Below are positions 43,597 through 54,877 of a stretch of 60,880 nucleotides of DNA, in pieces. Position numbers and translations under genes: made by a program. Numbering within the stretch: the first letter of the stretch is position 1; every line of letters begins with the position of its first letter. This DNA is from Selaginella moellendorffii (taxonomy: Eukaryota; Streptophyta; Lycopodiopsida; Selaginellales; Selaginellaceae), in the NCBI RefSeq assembly GCF_000143415.4, contig NW_003314447.1, forward strand, positions 1,532-62,411, read 5' to 3'. The notes below the pieces were generated by a model. That model made no database searches and was not told where the DNA came from. It was given only the letters and a program-made list of their open reading frames with translations.

Positions 43597-44018
43597 CTAT
43601 TGGGAAAGAAAGAAATTTTAATCAACTTATACAAAAATAACAAGATCGTTAGTATTACTACATTTTCTATAGTATTCATTGCAATGACAAAAATCCATAG
43701 TTCATACCTATCACTATGTATCATTAGTATTAGCTATGATTTGTATTTGATTTTTTTTTTTAAAAATTATACCTTGTAAATCTTTAGCATTTATATATAC
43801 TTTTTTAACAATGTAAGTGTCACATATAATGAAATCATTGTAGAGAAATATTTTATTGTTTTCTTAGAAAAACTTGCAAGGTGGTGAGTGACTTTACCTA
43901 TGTAATCTATAAATTATGTGATTTTATACATCTTTGCAATTTTTCTGGAATATTGTCTCATATGCAACAAGATTGTCTTCAAATCAAAGTAACTAATGCA
44001 CTAGAAAAACATAGCACA

Positions 44019-44453
44019 TTAGATGAGTTGCAATGATTGGCTAATATAGTTTTCACCTCTAGTTCTACCATTACCTAATAGCATTGTGATGTACTTCGTG
44101 GAGAGAATTTCACATTCAATTGTTTGAACCAAGTTTATTTTACCTTGCTTTTGCTTAGAGATGCTACCAATAAATTTAACTGTCTTACTTTTTCTTGCTG
44201 GCCTCTTGTGCATCTCTGTAGGAATAGTCCTGGTTTTGTCACTCATGTCTCCAACTCTCCTCTCAAGATTGAAGCCAGATTTCTCAAGGTTTTCAATCTC
44301 ATCCGAGGTGAGCGCGACCCTATTAGCAATTGGCCAATTTTTAGGTATTACATCAGATTTAGTCACTATAGTGTCTTTAAGCCACTTTGTATGGTTGGCG
44401 TCAGTGTTGCACAATACAGCCAACACCATCTCAAAAATCTTGTTTGCCTTCAT
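44019..44453 (-). CDS. Hypothetical basic protein, 144 codons (copy 2)
   Basis: Open from MKANKIFEMVLAVL through NWPIANRVALTSDE and EMHKRPARKSKTVK to GRTRGENYISQSLQLI. It is the intact-frame counterpart of the broken 4415-4850 sequence. No domain recognised, no signal peptide or membrane segment. Its last 25 or so codons run into a repeat (TAATGGTAGAACTAGA) also present at 16120 and 17705, so the natural stop may have been lost. It could equally be a relic; there is no evidence that it is expressed. Confidence 0.35.
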   Translation of the reverse strand: MKANKIFEMVLAVLCNTDANHTKWLKDTIVTKSDVIPKNWPIANRVALTSDEIENLEKSGFNLERRVGDMSDKTRTIPTEMHKRPARKSKTVKFIGSISKQKQGKINLVQTIECEILSTKYITMLLGNGRTRGENYISQSLQLI

Positions 44454-45175
44454 TCCTCATAGAAACATGGGGCTGGAATAAAAGCAAATTTGTCATCAGG
44501 AATCCAGGCCCAACACTTGCCCCTTGGAAACATCCCCACACACTTTACATTCGATTTTCCTGGCACACGTCGGATTGCTCATTGTTTTAGTTCCACACTA
44601 CAGTAAACTCCCATGGTTGTCCAACTTGATATGAGCTCCATATGGTCAAAATGTACCCATGCATTTACAAGGTCACTAGACCTAAACATGTCTATTCGGG
44701 AGACAAGATTTACACCAAAGGTAGGGCCCATAATAGATATTTTGAAGACAAAGGGGTGCTCTTACTCATTCACAATTTAATCTGGAAAAAAACTTCCGTG
44801 GATGAACTTGTATGGATAGATTTGTTTCAATTTAAGGATGGAGTCAATTTTTTATTGCAACTTCCCTTCTCAAGATTCACATCTCCAAACTTTTATCCTA
44901 AACAATATAATGTAAGAAAAAAATATTATTATAACATATGAAATATAACAAATATACCTCCTTAGGCTAGTAGCAGGATGTACTCCTCGTAGTAAGTCCT
45001 GCAAGCTAGCCTAGTTTAGTTGAGTTTTTTGGCAACCTAGATTGAGTAAAGTGTTTGCGATAAAATCCTTGAGGATAGTCTTTTGAACATACTTCGGAGT
45101 TGTAAATGAGTTTTTTATAGTCTTTTTTTGCATAACATCTTTGAAACGGTTGAGAAAACTCCTTTGTATCCCTTT
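44454..45175. other. Counterpart of 3690-4415 (copy 2)
   Basis: Holds the plus-strand 99-codon frame 44642-44941 (PKHVYSGDKIYTKGRAHNRY) and, on the minus strand, the decayed 3' continuation of the zinc-binding-type ORF. No confident gene. Confidence 0.3.
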
Positions 45176-45420
45176 CTATATTAGATGCATATGTGTGCCA
45201 ACATGCTTTGCAACTCTTCTAGCCACTCCATCCCATAGAAGAAAGTAGTACATCTTGGCTTTGTAAATAGTGCGACATAGAGGAGCATTTTTGTAGAATT
45301 GACACTTGAATCCAACAGTAATGATGTCACAGGCTGGAGGATTGACTACAGACCCTTTGAAAAATATAGAATTTCTATAGTGGTCTCGATTGCATGTTTC
45401 ATCCACACAATCTAAATGCC
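45176..45420 (-). pseudogene. Zinc-binding-type ORF, 3' half, split by solo LTR A (copy 2)
   Basis: Minus-strand counterpart of 3446-3690: HLDCVDETCNRDHYRN, PPACDIITVGFKCQF, APLCRTIYKAKMYYFL and GTHMHLI. It differs from copy 1 at several residues (CCT against CRT, HPI against HLI). The reading frame is interrupted exactly at the GGH codons by solo LTR A; the 5' half lies at 47213-47640. Confidence 0.4.
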
Positions 45421-46534
45421 TGTAAGCGACTAAATTTTCCATTCTACTTTAGTCACTTAACCACAGTTCTGACCACTTGGAGGAGTCTCATTCACAACCT
45501 CCATAAGTCCAATCCAGGACTTGGGACTTGCTAGCCCCAAGAATGGCATCCATGCCACTCAACATTTGCACTTGGTCCAAGTGCTTCACGTGTCCGATCC
45601 CATGACCGACACTCAAAGGTACCACCGACATAGCAGCCCGTTACGCTAAGGCCATGCCCAATCACCTTTGCCACACTGGTAGTCCAATACCACTTGCATC
45701 ACCGTCTTGGCTCTCCAAGACTAGGCAAACCATCCATGAGTGGTCATCTCCGATCCACTCCTTAGCATCCTTAGGATGCCCACCGACAAGGGGAATAGCC
45801 TTCCCCAATACCCCTCTGTCAGTCCCCACTAAGTCCCTTTCTGCCCCTGGCCGTGTTTGCCAACACTGCCACTGGATCGAGACCCACAGGCCCGACCACT
45901 AAGTCCCACGGTCCTCTGGGACTTCCTCACCACACGACTGTGTCCTTGGTCACTACCCCAGAGGACTGCTCCTCTTCCTTTCCACAGTCTGGGCCTTTGG
46001 GACAACATTTCGGAACACCGTGGCCTTACGCAAGCCACCTGGGTACTCTCCTCGCCTTCTGCCCTTGGGTGCTCTAGCCATGGGCTTAGAGCGGGTTCCG
46101 TTGAGCCACACCAGGTATCCAAGTAGGTAGTGCCACCCACACTTGGACTGGGAGCATCGGCCAGTCGATCTCTCGGGGGAACTAGAGCCGGCTCTTGAAC
46201 ACTTCACCAAGCTACCCCACTTGTCGGTCTGTGTTCACTCTAGTCTTGGACTTCCCAGTGGGCAGCTCATCACCCAACACTGGGTCTGGCCTTCCTAGGC
46301 CAAACTGGCCTTTCCTGGCCAAACTGGCTCCACTGCAATCCTCCCCCTACTATACTTTTGGAGCTCACCAAACCCCCCAGGGTCTGGGAGACGAATGCTT
46401 TGGGCTTTCACCCTCTCAGGCTCCGGACTCGGACTCGGACTCGGACTCGGACTCGGACTCGGACTCGGATTCGGACTCGGACTCGGGCTTGGGCTCGGTC
46501 TCGGCCTCGGCCTCGGCCTCGGTCTCGGTCCCGA

Positions 46535-46572
<38 letters not shown>

Positions 46573-47212
46573 CCGGTCTCGGTCTCGACTTCGGACTCCA
46601 TCTCGGACTCCATCTCGGACTCCATCTCGGGTCCATCTCGGACTCCATCTCGGACTCCATCTCGGGTCCATCTCGGACTCCATCTCGGACTCCATTTCGG
46701 GTCCATCTCGGGTCCACCTCGGACTCCATCTCGGACTCCATCTCGAACTCCACTTCGGACTCCAACTCGGGTCCATCTCGGGTCCACCTCGGACTCCACT
46801 TCGGACTCCATCTCGGACTCCATCTCGAGTCCATCTCGGACTCCACTTCGGACTCCAACTCGGGTCCATCTCGGACTCCACTTCGGACTCCAACTCGGGT
46901 CCATCTCGGACTCCACTTCGGACTCCAACTTGGGTCCATCTCGGACTCCACTTCGGACTCCAACTCGAGTCCATCTCGGACACTCCCACGTGTCATATGT
47001 TGGTTCTTTTGGGTCCCTTTTTGGAGCCTCGCCTTTTGCTCGCTTTGTGCTCGTTCCTCGAGCACTTCGTTGGGAGTTCCACTCCCGCTCTTGACTTTTC
47101 AAGTCGGAGCTTTTGGTCCAAACGTGTTACGCTCGTTTGGCTCTCGCTTCGGCCACTACCATGTGGCGCCCTTCCGGCTCCACTTTGGGGCCTAGGGATT
47201 TTGTGTCTCACA
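45421..47212 (+). mobile_element. Solo LTR A (copy 2 only)
   Basis: A 1792-bp element with the same TGTAAGCGAC and GTGTCTCACA ends as LTR B, flanked by atgcc at 45416-45420 and 47213-47217. Copy 1 has the empty site at 3446-3450 (ggcat on the opposite strand). It splits the zinc-binding-type ORF. Near-identical ends and body with LTR B suggest recent activity of the family. Confidence 0.95.
46420..46990. repeat. GGACTC / 12-18-bp satellite inside solo LTR A
   Basis: Starts as pure hexamer (ggactc)n at 46425-46485, becomes ggtctc hexamers to about 46590, then 12-bp and 18-bp higher-order units (ggactccatctc, ggtccatctc). All six frames are open over long distances because the hexamer has no stops, giving Ser-Asp, Arg-Thr and Leu-Gly dipeptide frames that are not genes. 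Confidence 0.9.
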
Positions 47213-47640
47213 ATGCCCACCATAATGAACTATAGACACTATGTTTTCAAAATGTTAGATGTGTATGGTCTTGATCTTGCATCAATTGTGGATATCTTGC
47301 TAGGTTTCCATCCCCTTCTGTTTAGAATCTGTGCTACTGACAAGAAATGGTAGCTCAAAGAAAATGTCATTGTAGGAGGATGGAAGCTCGCTTACAAGCC
47401 TATACAAAAACAAGTGCACGTCAAGTGAATTCGGCGTTGACACTAGTATGACTTCTCAACTTGAACTAAAAAAGGACGAGAGGATAACGACTATCTCTTG
47501 CTTCACATTCACTTTGGCTGGAGCACATTTTGGCACTTTGACTAGAGATCCAAAAACTTGAATCTCCTTCAACTTGGAATTCTGTAAATCTTATTGTTAT
47601 CCACCCTCACTCACACTAGAAAAAAGAAACTCCAAGTATG
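47213..47640 (-). pseudogene. Zinc-binding-type ORF, 5' half, split by solo LTR A (copy 2)
   Basis: Counterpart of copy 1 3025-3450 on the minus strand. It carries the LKEIQVFGSPIKVPK and LPSSYNDIFF-type segment with further decay. The sequence resumes directly after the 5-bp duplication that flanks solo LTR A. Confidence 0.4.
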
Positions 47641-48349
47641 CAACTATACTGGTGTTGTTGCGAATCACAGCCTCTAAAGAAATAGAGCCAAGACGAAGAT
47701 CAAAACACTAATTTTAAGTGGTAGATGATAATAAATCTTGTCAAATCTTATTCTTCAATGACAGATTTGATTCATAGTATAACTCAAGTTTTATCCATAA
47801 TTGTGAACACTGCTCAATGATATTTAAAGCACGTGCCTATTGTTTAGGATTTAATACAACACAAAATAAATTTCTGGGTGAGGATTCATCCATTCATAGA
47901 TGGATATAGTACAACATATTTTAACATGCCTTATTTATACTCTTTAAAGTTATTGTAATGATTCCAAAATATGTACAAAATATTGATGAGAATGCATCCT
48001 TTCTAGATAATTTGTAAAAAATAATATCATATCTCTAATAATAGAAATGTTGATAGGTGCTAGTTATATCATCATTAAAATATAAAAAATAAAGAAGCAT
48101 AATTCACATATAATAATAATGATAAGATAAAATAAGATTGAAGATATTGTGATTGTTGAGATTTATGTTATTTGGAATGAACAGCCGGGATGAAAGATTG
48201 GTTAGGGTTAGGGCAGCCATCATGATTAGGGTTAGGGTTCTCACTCTCAATCTCAACTTGTGTTCACACTGGTGCGCTCCATCTCTTGCACTCTCCTACA
48301 CTTGATCTCTCCCACTCACGTGCTCAATCTCTCGCACTTGTGCACTCCA

Positions 48350-48480
48350 CGCTCAATCTCTCAATCTCTTGCATGCTCAATCGCTCGATCTATTGCATGC
48401 TCAATCCCTCAATCTCCTTCCCGCTCAATCCCTCCATCTCTTTCACGCTCAATCCCTCAATCTTTTGTGCGCTCCACTCA
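48350..48480 (+). repeat. 24-bp minisatellite (copy 2)
   Basis: Same 24-bp units as copy 1 with a few substitutions, ending about 25 bp before the deletion that removed the start exon of the adjoining gene. Confidence 0.8.
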
Positions 48481-48564
48481 CGGTGCGAACAATAACCTAA
48501 TCTTGTTTTGATTTGATTGCTTTCACTTCTATTTTTTTATTCTTGCTTCTTTCTTGATTGTTTC

Positions 48565-49765
48565 TTCAAGGCTGGCCACCTCAGGCACTTTGGCCACTCG
48601 AGGGGCCAAGGTTATTTGAATAACCTTGGCCCGTCAAGCAGCCAAAGTGCTCGAGGTCAAGCTTGGGCTGGCTACCTTGGGCACTTAGGCTGCCCGAAGG
48701 GCCGAGGTTATTCAAATAACCTTTGCCCCTCGGGCAGCGAAAGTGCTTAAGGTTGAGCCTGGGCCAGCCACCTTAGGCACTTTGGCTGCCCAACAAGCCG
48801 AGGTAACCTAAAACCTAAACCCTAAGCCTAGCCCAAGCTCGACCTCGGGCACTTTGGCCACCTGAGGGGCCGAGGTTATTCCTCGAGCGGCCAAAGTGCT
48901 TGAGGTGGCCAACCTAGGCTCAACCTTGGGCACTTTTGCCACCTGAGGAGCCGAGGTTATTCAAATAATTTTGGCCCCTTGGGCAGCCAAAGTTCCCGAG
49001 GTGGCCAGCCTGGGCTCAACGTCGGGCACTTTGGCCACCCAAGGGGCCGAGGTTATTTAAATAACCTCAAGGGGCCAAGATAGAGCTCGGGCTGGGCATC
49101 TCGAGCACTTTGGCTACCTGAGGGGCCGAGGTTATTCAAATAACCTTTAACCTGTCAGGCAGCCAAAGTGCCTGAGGTTGAGCTCAGGCAAGCCACCTCG
49201 GGCACTTTAGCTACCCAAGTAGCCATTGAAGTGCTCGAGGCGGTTGGCCTCATATCAACCTCGGGCACTTTGGCCACCTGAGGGGCCGAGGTTATTCCTC
49301 GGGCGGCCAAAGCGCTTGAGGTGGCCAGCCTGGGCTCAACCTTGGGAACTTTCGCCACCTGAGGAGCCAAGGTTATTCAAATAACTTTGGCCCCTTGGGC
49401 AGCCAAAGTGCCCGAGGTGGCTGGCCCAGGCTCAACCTTGGGCACTTTGGCCACCCAAGGGGCTGAGGTTATTCAAATAACCTCAAGGGGCCAAGGTCAA
49501 GCTTAGGCTGGCCACCTCGAGCACTTTGGCTGCCTGAGGGGCCGAGGTTATTCAAATAACCTTTGACCTGTCGGGCAGCCAAAGTGTCCGAGGTCGAGCT
49601 TAGGCAAGCCACCTTGGGCACTTTAGCTACCCAAGTAGCCACTGAAGTGCTCGAGGTGGTTGGCCTCATATCGACCTCGGGCATTTTAGGGGCTAGACGG
49701 GCTAAGATTATTTGACTAACCTTGGCCCCCTAGGCAACCAAAGTGCCTAAAATGGAGTTTGGGCC
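48565..49765. repeat. Palindromic satellite (copy 2)
   Basis: Same satellite as at 8560-9960, about 0.2 kb shorter, with individual units lost or altered. The axis (ggttattcaaataacc) and the aagtgcccgagg flank stay recognisable in nearly all units. Confidence 0.85.
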
Positions 49766-50861
49766 CACTTGATTTTTTTTTTCTTTTTGATTGTTTGAAT
49801 TTCTTATTATCTTTATTTAGTTTGATTAACAAAATTTTTCTCTTGCAGAAAAGAAAAATTGTACCACATAAAAAGGTTGTTGGAGCCAAGAAGACACAAG
49901 AAGTTCAATCTAGCACTGATGACAACATCACGATCGACATATCCATTGGCACATCAATAAAGACACATTTACTTAGAGATCCACCGCCTCCACCACCATC
50001 ACCTCCACCATCATTATCTCCACTATCGCCATCGCCACCTCCACCACCACCATCACCACCTCCATCATTGCCATCACCACCACTACTATTGCCACCACCA
50101 CTGCCACTATTGCCTCCACCCCTGCCGCCACCACCACCACCCCCACCATCACCACTACTACTTCCACTTTACTCCTCACTGGCCCACCACTAGCACAAAT
50201 CCTTAAAGTTGGGCAATCTAGTGGTGTTCACAATAGGAAACCAAAGGTACAGCTTGAGCTGAAAAAGTTGTAGACCTTCTTGACAACGTGGTGGACAAGT
50301 GCTTCCAAGAGAATATTATATGCGAACAAGGGAAAAAATAGTTCACCAAACACTTAAGGCACTCAAGTGGCTAGGCCCTTGTGACTTGATTAAAGAAATC
50401 CCCTTTTGTCGTTTGCAGTAGACGAATCTTGTCCGCACAACATCCAAGCATGTCAACCTGGATATATATAGCTTGTTCAAACAGAATGGCCATATGATAA
50501 ATATCAATATGTTTCTAGTCTCTTTTTGCAAGCCAAGAACAATGGAAATCGTTACTGTCACACCCAAGAATATGAATAGCTGGGATCCTATTTGGAGGAG
50601 GAAGTCCCTGGAATTTAATAACATGCTTATCAAACATCCTAAGACTCAATAGCTTGTGAAGACAATATTCCAAACTATTGATGGTAACCACCAATATGAG
50701 GCTTGGATGAAGTGTATCGATGATCATTTTTGCAATGATCCCGTCTACCATATCAACATTTCAGTCAGGCATGTCTATGCAAGGGGACTTTTGGATGTCA
50801 ACAATCTTATCTTGGCCTGCCAAAAGATCAATGCGTAAGTTTTATAATTTTACATCCAACT

Positions 50862-52301
50862 TGTAAGTGATTAATTTGTTTATTCTACTTTAGTTACTTA
50901 ACCACACCTCCGACCACTTGGAGGAGTCTCATTCACAACCTCCATAAGTCCAATTCATGATTTGGGGTTTGCTAGCCCTGAGAATAGCATCCATGCCACT
51001 CAACCATTGCACTGGGTCCAAGTGCTCTATGTGTCTGATCCTATGACCGACACCCCAAGCTACCACCGATATATCAACTTGTTATGCTAAAGCCATACCT
51101 ATTCACCTTGGTCATACTGGTGGTTCAACACCACCTGCATCACAATCCTGTCTCTCAAAAATTAGGCCATCCATCCATGAGTGATCATCTTAGATTCAAC
51201 ATCCTTAGAATGCCCGCAGACATGGGGAACAACCTTCCCAATACCCCTTTTACAATCCCTATTAAGTCCCTTTTCTGTCCATGGCTGTGTTCGCCAACAC
51301 TGCCACTGGGACAAGGCCCACAAGCCCGACCACTAAGTCCTACTATCCTCTGGGACTTCTTCAATACATGACTGTATCCTTGGTTACTACATCAAAGGAC
51401 CACTCCTTTTCCTTTCCACAGTTTGGGATTTTATGACAACATTTTGGAACACCGTGGCCCTACACGAGCCTCATGGGTACTCTCCCCACCTTTTGCCTTT
51501 GAGTGCTCTAGCCATGGGCTTAGAGTGAGGTTTCATTGAGCCATACTAGGTATCTAAGTAGGTAGTGTTACCCATACTTGCATTAGGAGCATCGATCATT
51601 CGATCTCCCGAGGGGACTAGAATTGGCTCTTGAACACTTTACCAAACTACCCCGCTTGTCGGTCTATATTCACTTTAGCCTTGGACTTCCCAATGGTTAT
51701 TTCATCACCCAACATCTGGGTACAGCCTTCTTGGGCCAAACTGGCCTTTCCTGGCCAAATTGGCTCCATTAGAGTCCAACCCCCACACTCTCCTTACTAT
51801 ACTTTTGAACCCCTTGCAGCCCCCCCCTCTAGGGGACAATCACTTTGGGCTTTCACCCAATAGCCTATATTAGTATTTGGACTTGAACTTGGACTCAGAC
51901 TCAGACTCGAACTCGGGTATCGGTCTCGGACTCAAACTCGGGTATCGGTCTCGGACTCGGACTTGGACTCGGTCTCGGTCTCAGTTCCATCTCTTAGACT
52001 CCATCTTAGGTCCATCTCAAACTCCATCTCAGACTCCATCTCAGGTCCATCTCGGACTCTATCTTGGACTCTGTCTCGAGTCCTTCATATGTCATGTGTT
52101 GGTCCTCTTGTATCCCTTTTCTAGAGACTCACTTACTGCTTGCTTTGTGCTCGTTTCTTGAGCCCTTCATTGGGAGTTCCACTCCCACTCTCAACTTTCA
52201 AGTTGGAGCTTTTAGTCCAAATATGTTACACTTATTTGGCTTTCGTTTCGGCCACTACCACATGGCACCCACTTTGGGGTCTAAGGATTTTATGTCTAAC
52301 A
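50862..52301 (+). mobile_element. Solo LTR C (copy 2)
   Basis: A 1440-bp element starting TGTAAGTGATT and ending GTCTAACA, flanked by the 5-bp repeat caact at 50857-50861 and 52302-52306. TG/CA ends plus a 5-bp duplication are diagnostic of an LTR; no internal retrotransposon sequence lies inside, so it is a solo LTR. It inserted in an intron before the segment duplication, and is the most diverged of the three. Confidence 0.9.
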
Positions 52302-53188
52302 CAACTCCACTCTAACTTGTTTTGTTGTGTTTAAATGCAGGCTTAGGCAGTTTGCTGTTCAAAAGTAAAACCTTATCCATGATATCGAGCAACTTTGATT
52401 TTAGCAAACTTAAGTGAGGATGAGATCCGCCAACATTATAATGATGATCTTGCAACACTTGTTCAGCACTCACGCACTCGAAATGACGATACAACTTGGT
52501 TCAACAACCCAATCAATTTTATGCTCGCTGTATGGTGCAAGGTATGTCTTTCCCTTTCATTTTATAAGGGCTTCTTTTAATTGTTTTAGTTTTTAACCTT
52601 TGGTGAAGGTCAAGAAAGATGTTTATGAACTTGCATATCTGGAGAATAGTCGGGAAGAGCTCTCAGCTGAGTTCGTACAGATTGAGCACAAAATTCAGCA
52701 TGCAAAGTCTTCAAAGTTGAAGAAACTAATATGCATTGCAGACAATCGTATGCCAAAGGAGTAGCTAAAGACTATAGCCAAAATTTCTTTTTATGAATGT
52801 AAGTTTACTTATCACACTTCATTTTTCTCAATTATGCATATTTACTTTTGCAGTGAAGAAAACTCTAGATGACATGATTTACAATATCGCAAAATTGAAG
52901 CTTCCATATAAGCGACAAATAAAGACTCTAGAGTTCCTCAATGTCTGTTTGATGAACAGAGAGAAAAAACTACCAAAACTATTTGAGAACATGATGAGAA
53001 GCGCTGTCTACATCATGCAAACTATAAATTAAGGTGAGAAGTTTTTGGCACCGCACATTAGTGACAATCCAAATGGCACATTCATGTCTTTTGATACTTA
53101 CATCAACACATCAGTGGAAGGGATCAAAGAGGGGTGGTTGCCAAAGAAGTCTACAAGCACAACAACTTATGATTACCAACATGGTCAG

Positions 53189-54091
53189 TGTAAGCGACTA
53201 AGTTTTCCATTCTACTTTAGTCGCTTAACCACACCTCCGACCACTTGGAGGAGTCTCATTCACAACCTCCATAAGTCCCATTCAGGACTTGGGACTTGCT
53301 AGTCCCAAGAATGGCATCCATGCCACTCAACACTTGCACCTGGTCCAAGTGCTCCACGTGTCCAGTCCCAAGACCGACACCCAAAGGTGCCACTGACATA
53401 TCGGCCCGTTACGCTAAGGCCATGCCCATTCACCTTTGCCACACTAGTGGTCCAATACCACTTGCATCACAATCCCGTCTCTCCAAGACTGGGCCATCCG
53501 TCCACGAGTGGTCATCCTAGATCCACTCCTTAGCATCCTTAGGATGCCCACAGACATGGGGAATAGCTTTCCCCAATATCCCTTTGTCAGTTCCTACCAA
53601 GTCCCTTTTCTATCTATGGCCATGTTCGCCAACACTGCCACTAGATCAAGGCCCATCGGCCTGACCACTAAGTCCCATGGTCCTCTGGGACTTCCTCACC
53701 ATGTGACTGTATCCTTAGTCACTACACTAGAGGACTGTTCCTCCTCCTTGAAGCCGGCTCTTGAACACTTCACCAAGCTACCCCGCTTGTCGGTCCGTAT
53801 TCACTCTAGTCTTGGACTTCCCAGTGGTCAGTTCATCACCCAACACTGGGTCTGGCCTTCCTGGGCCAAACTGGCCTTTCCTGGCCAAACTGGCTCCACT
53901 GCAGTCCTCCCCCTACTATACTTTTGGAGCTCACCAAACCCCCCAGGGTCTGGGAGACGAACGCTTTGGGCTTTCACCCTCTCAGACTCGAACTCGGACT
54001 CGGACTCGGACTCGGACTCGGACTCGGACTCGGGCTCGGTCTTGGCCTTGGCCCTTGTCTCGGTCTCAGTCCCGGTCTCGGTCTCGGTCTT

Positions 54092-54125
<34 letters not shown>

Positions 54126-54877
54126 CCGGTCTCAATCTCGACCTCGGACTCCATCTCGGGTCCTTCTCGGACTCCATCTCAAACTCCGTCTCGGTCCATC
54201 TCGGACTCCATCTCGGGTCCATCTCGGACTCCATCTCGGACTCCGTCTCGGTCCATCTCGGACTCCATCTCGGGTCCATCTCGGACTCCATCTCGGGTCC
54301 ATCTCGGACTCCGTCTCGGTCCATCTCGGACTCCATCTTGGGTCCATCTCGGACTCCATCTCGGGTCCATCTCGGACTCCATCTCGGACTCCATCTCGGT
54401 CCATCTCGGACTCCATCTCGGGTCCATCTTGGACTCCATCTCGGTCCATTTCGGACTCCATCTCGGACTCCACCTCGGACTCCAACTCGGGTCCATCTCG
54501 GACTCCATCTCGGACTCCATATCAAACTCCATCTCGGACACTTCTTCAGACTCCATATCGGACTCCACTTCGGGTCCATCTCGGACTCCAATTCGGGTCC
54601 ATCTCGGACTCCAACTTGGGTCTGCCTCGGACTCCATCTCGGACACTTCCATGTGTCATGTGTTAGTCCTTTTTGGGTCCCTTTTTGGAGCCTTTCTTAT
54701 TGGTTGCCTTGTGCTTGCTCCTCGAGCACTTTGTTGGGAGTTCCACTCCCGCTCTCGACCTTCCAAGTCGGAGCTTTTAGTCCAAACGTGTTATGCTCGT
54801 TTGGCTTTCGCTTCGGCCACTACCACGTGGCACCCTTTCCGGCTCCACTTTGGGGCCTAGGGATTTTGTGTCTCACA
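53189..54877 (+). mobile_element. Solo LTR B (copy 2 only)
   Basis: A 1689-bp element starting TGTAAGCGAC and ending GTGTCTCACA, flanked by gtcag at 53184-53188 and 54878-54882. The empty site with one gtcag is intact in copy 1 at 12468-12472. It interrupts an exon of the methyltransferase-like gene after the TYDYQHG codons. Its right half carries a long ggactc / ggactccatctc satellite, source of spurious open frames up to 450 codons. Confidence 0.95.
53985..54655. repeat. GGACTC / 12-18-bp satellite inside solo LTR B
   Basis: Same composition and order as in LTR A, with a different number of higher-order units. Fragments of the same repeat, shorter and degraded, sit in LTR C at 12056-12240 and 51880-52085. 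Confidence 0.9.

Larger units (their letters stand above)
41671..47687. other. Inverted block, copy 2 (ancestral) orientation
   Basis: Reverse-complement counterpart of 2976-7192, longer because it contains the 1.79 kb solo LTR A. The continuous gypsy RNase H across 41670/41671 marks this orientation as ancestral. Confidence 0.9.

Noticed and set aside
46195-47353. Open frames of about 190-331 codons on both strands (Ser-Asp, Arg-Thr, Leu-Gly and Ser-Arg dipeptide runs)
   Set aside because: They are read through a GGACTC-type satellite without stop codons inside solo LTR A; frames on both strands are open at once and the dipeptides change only with frame.
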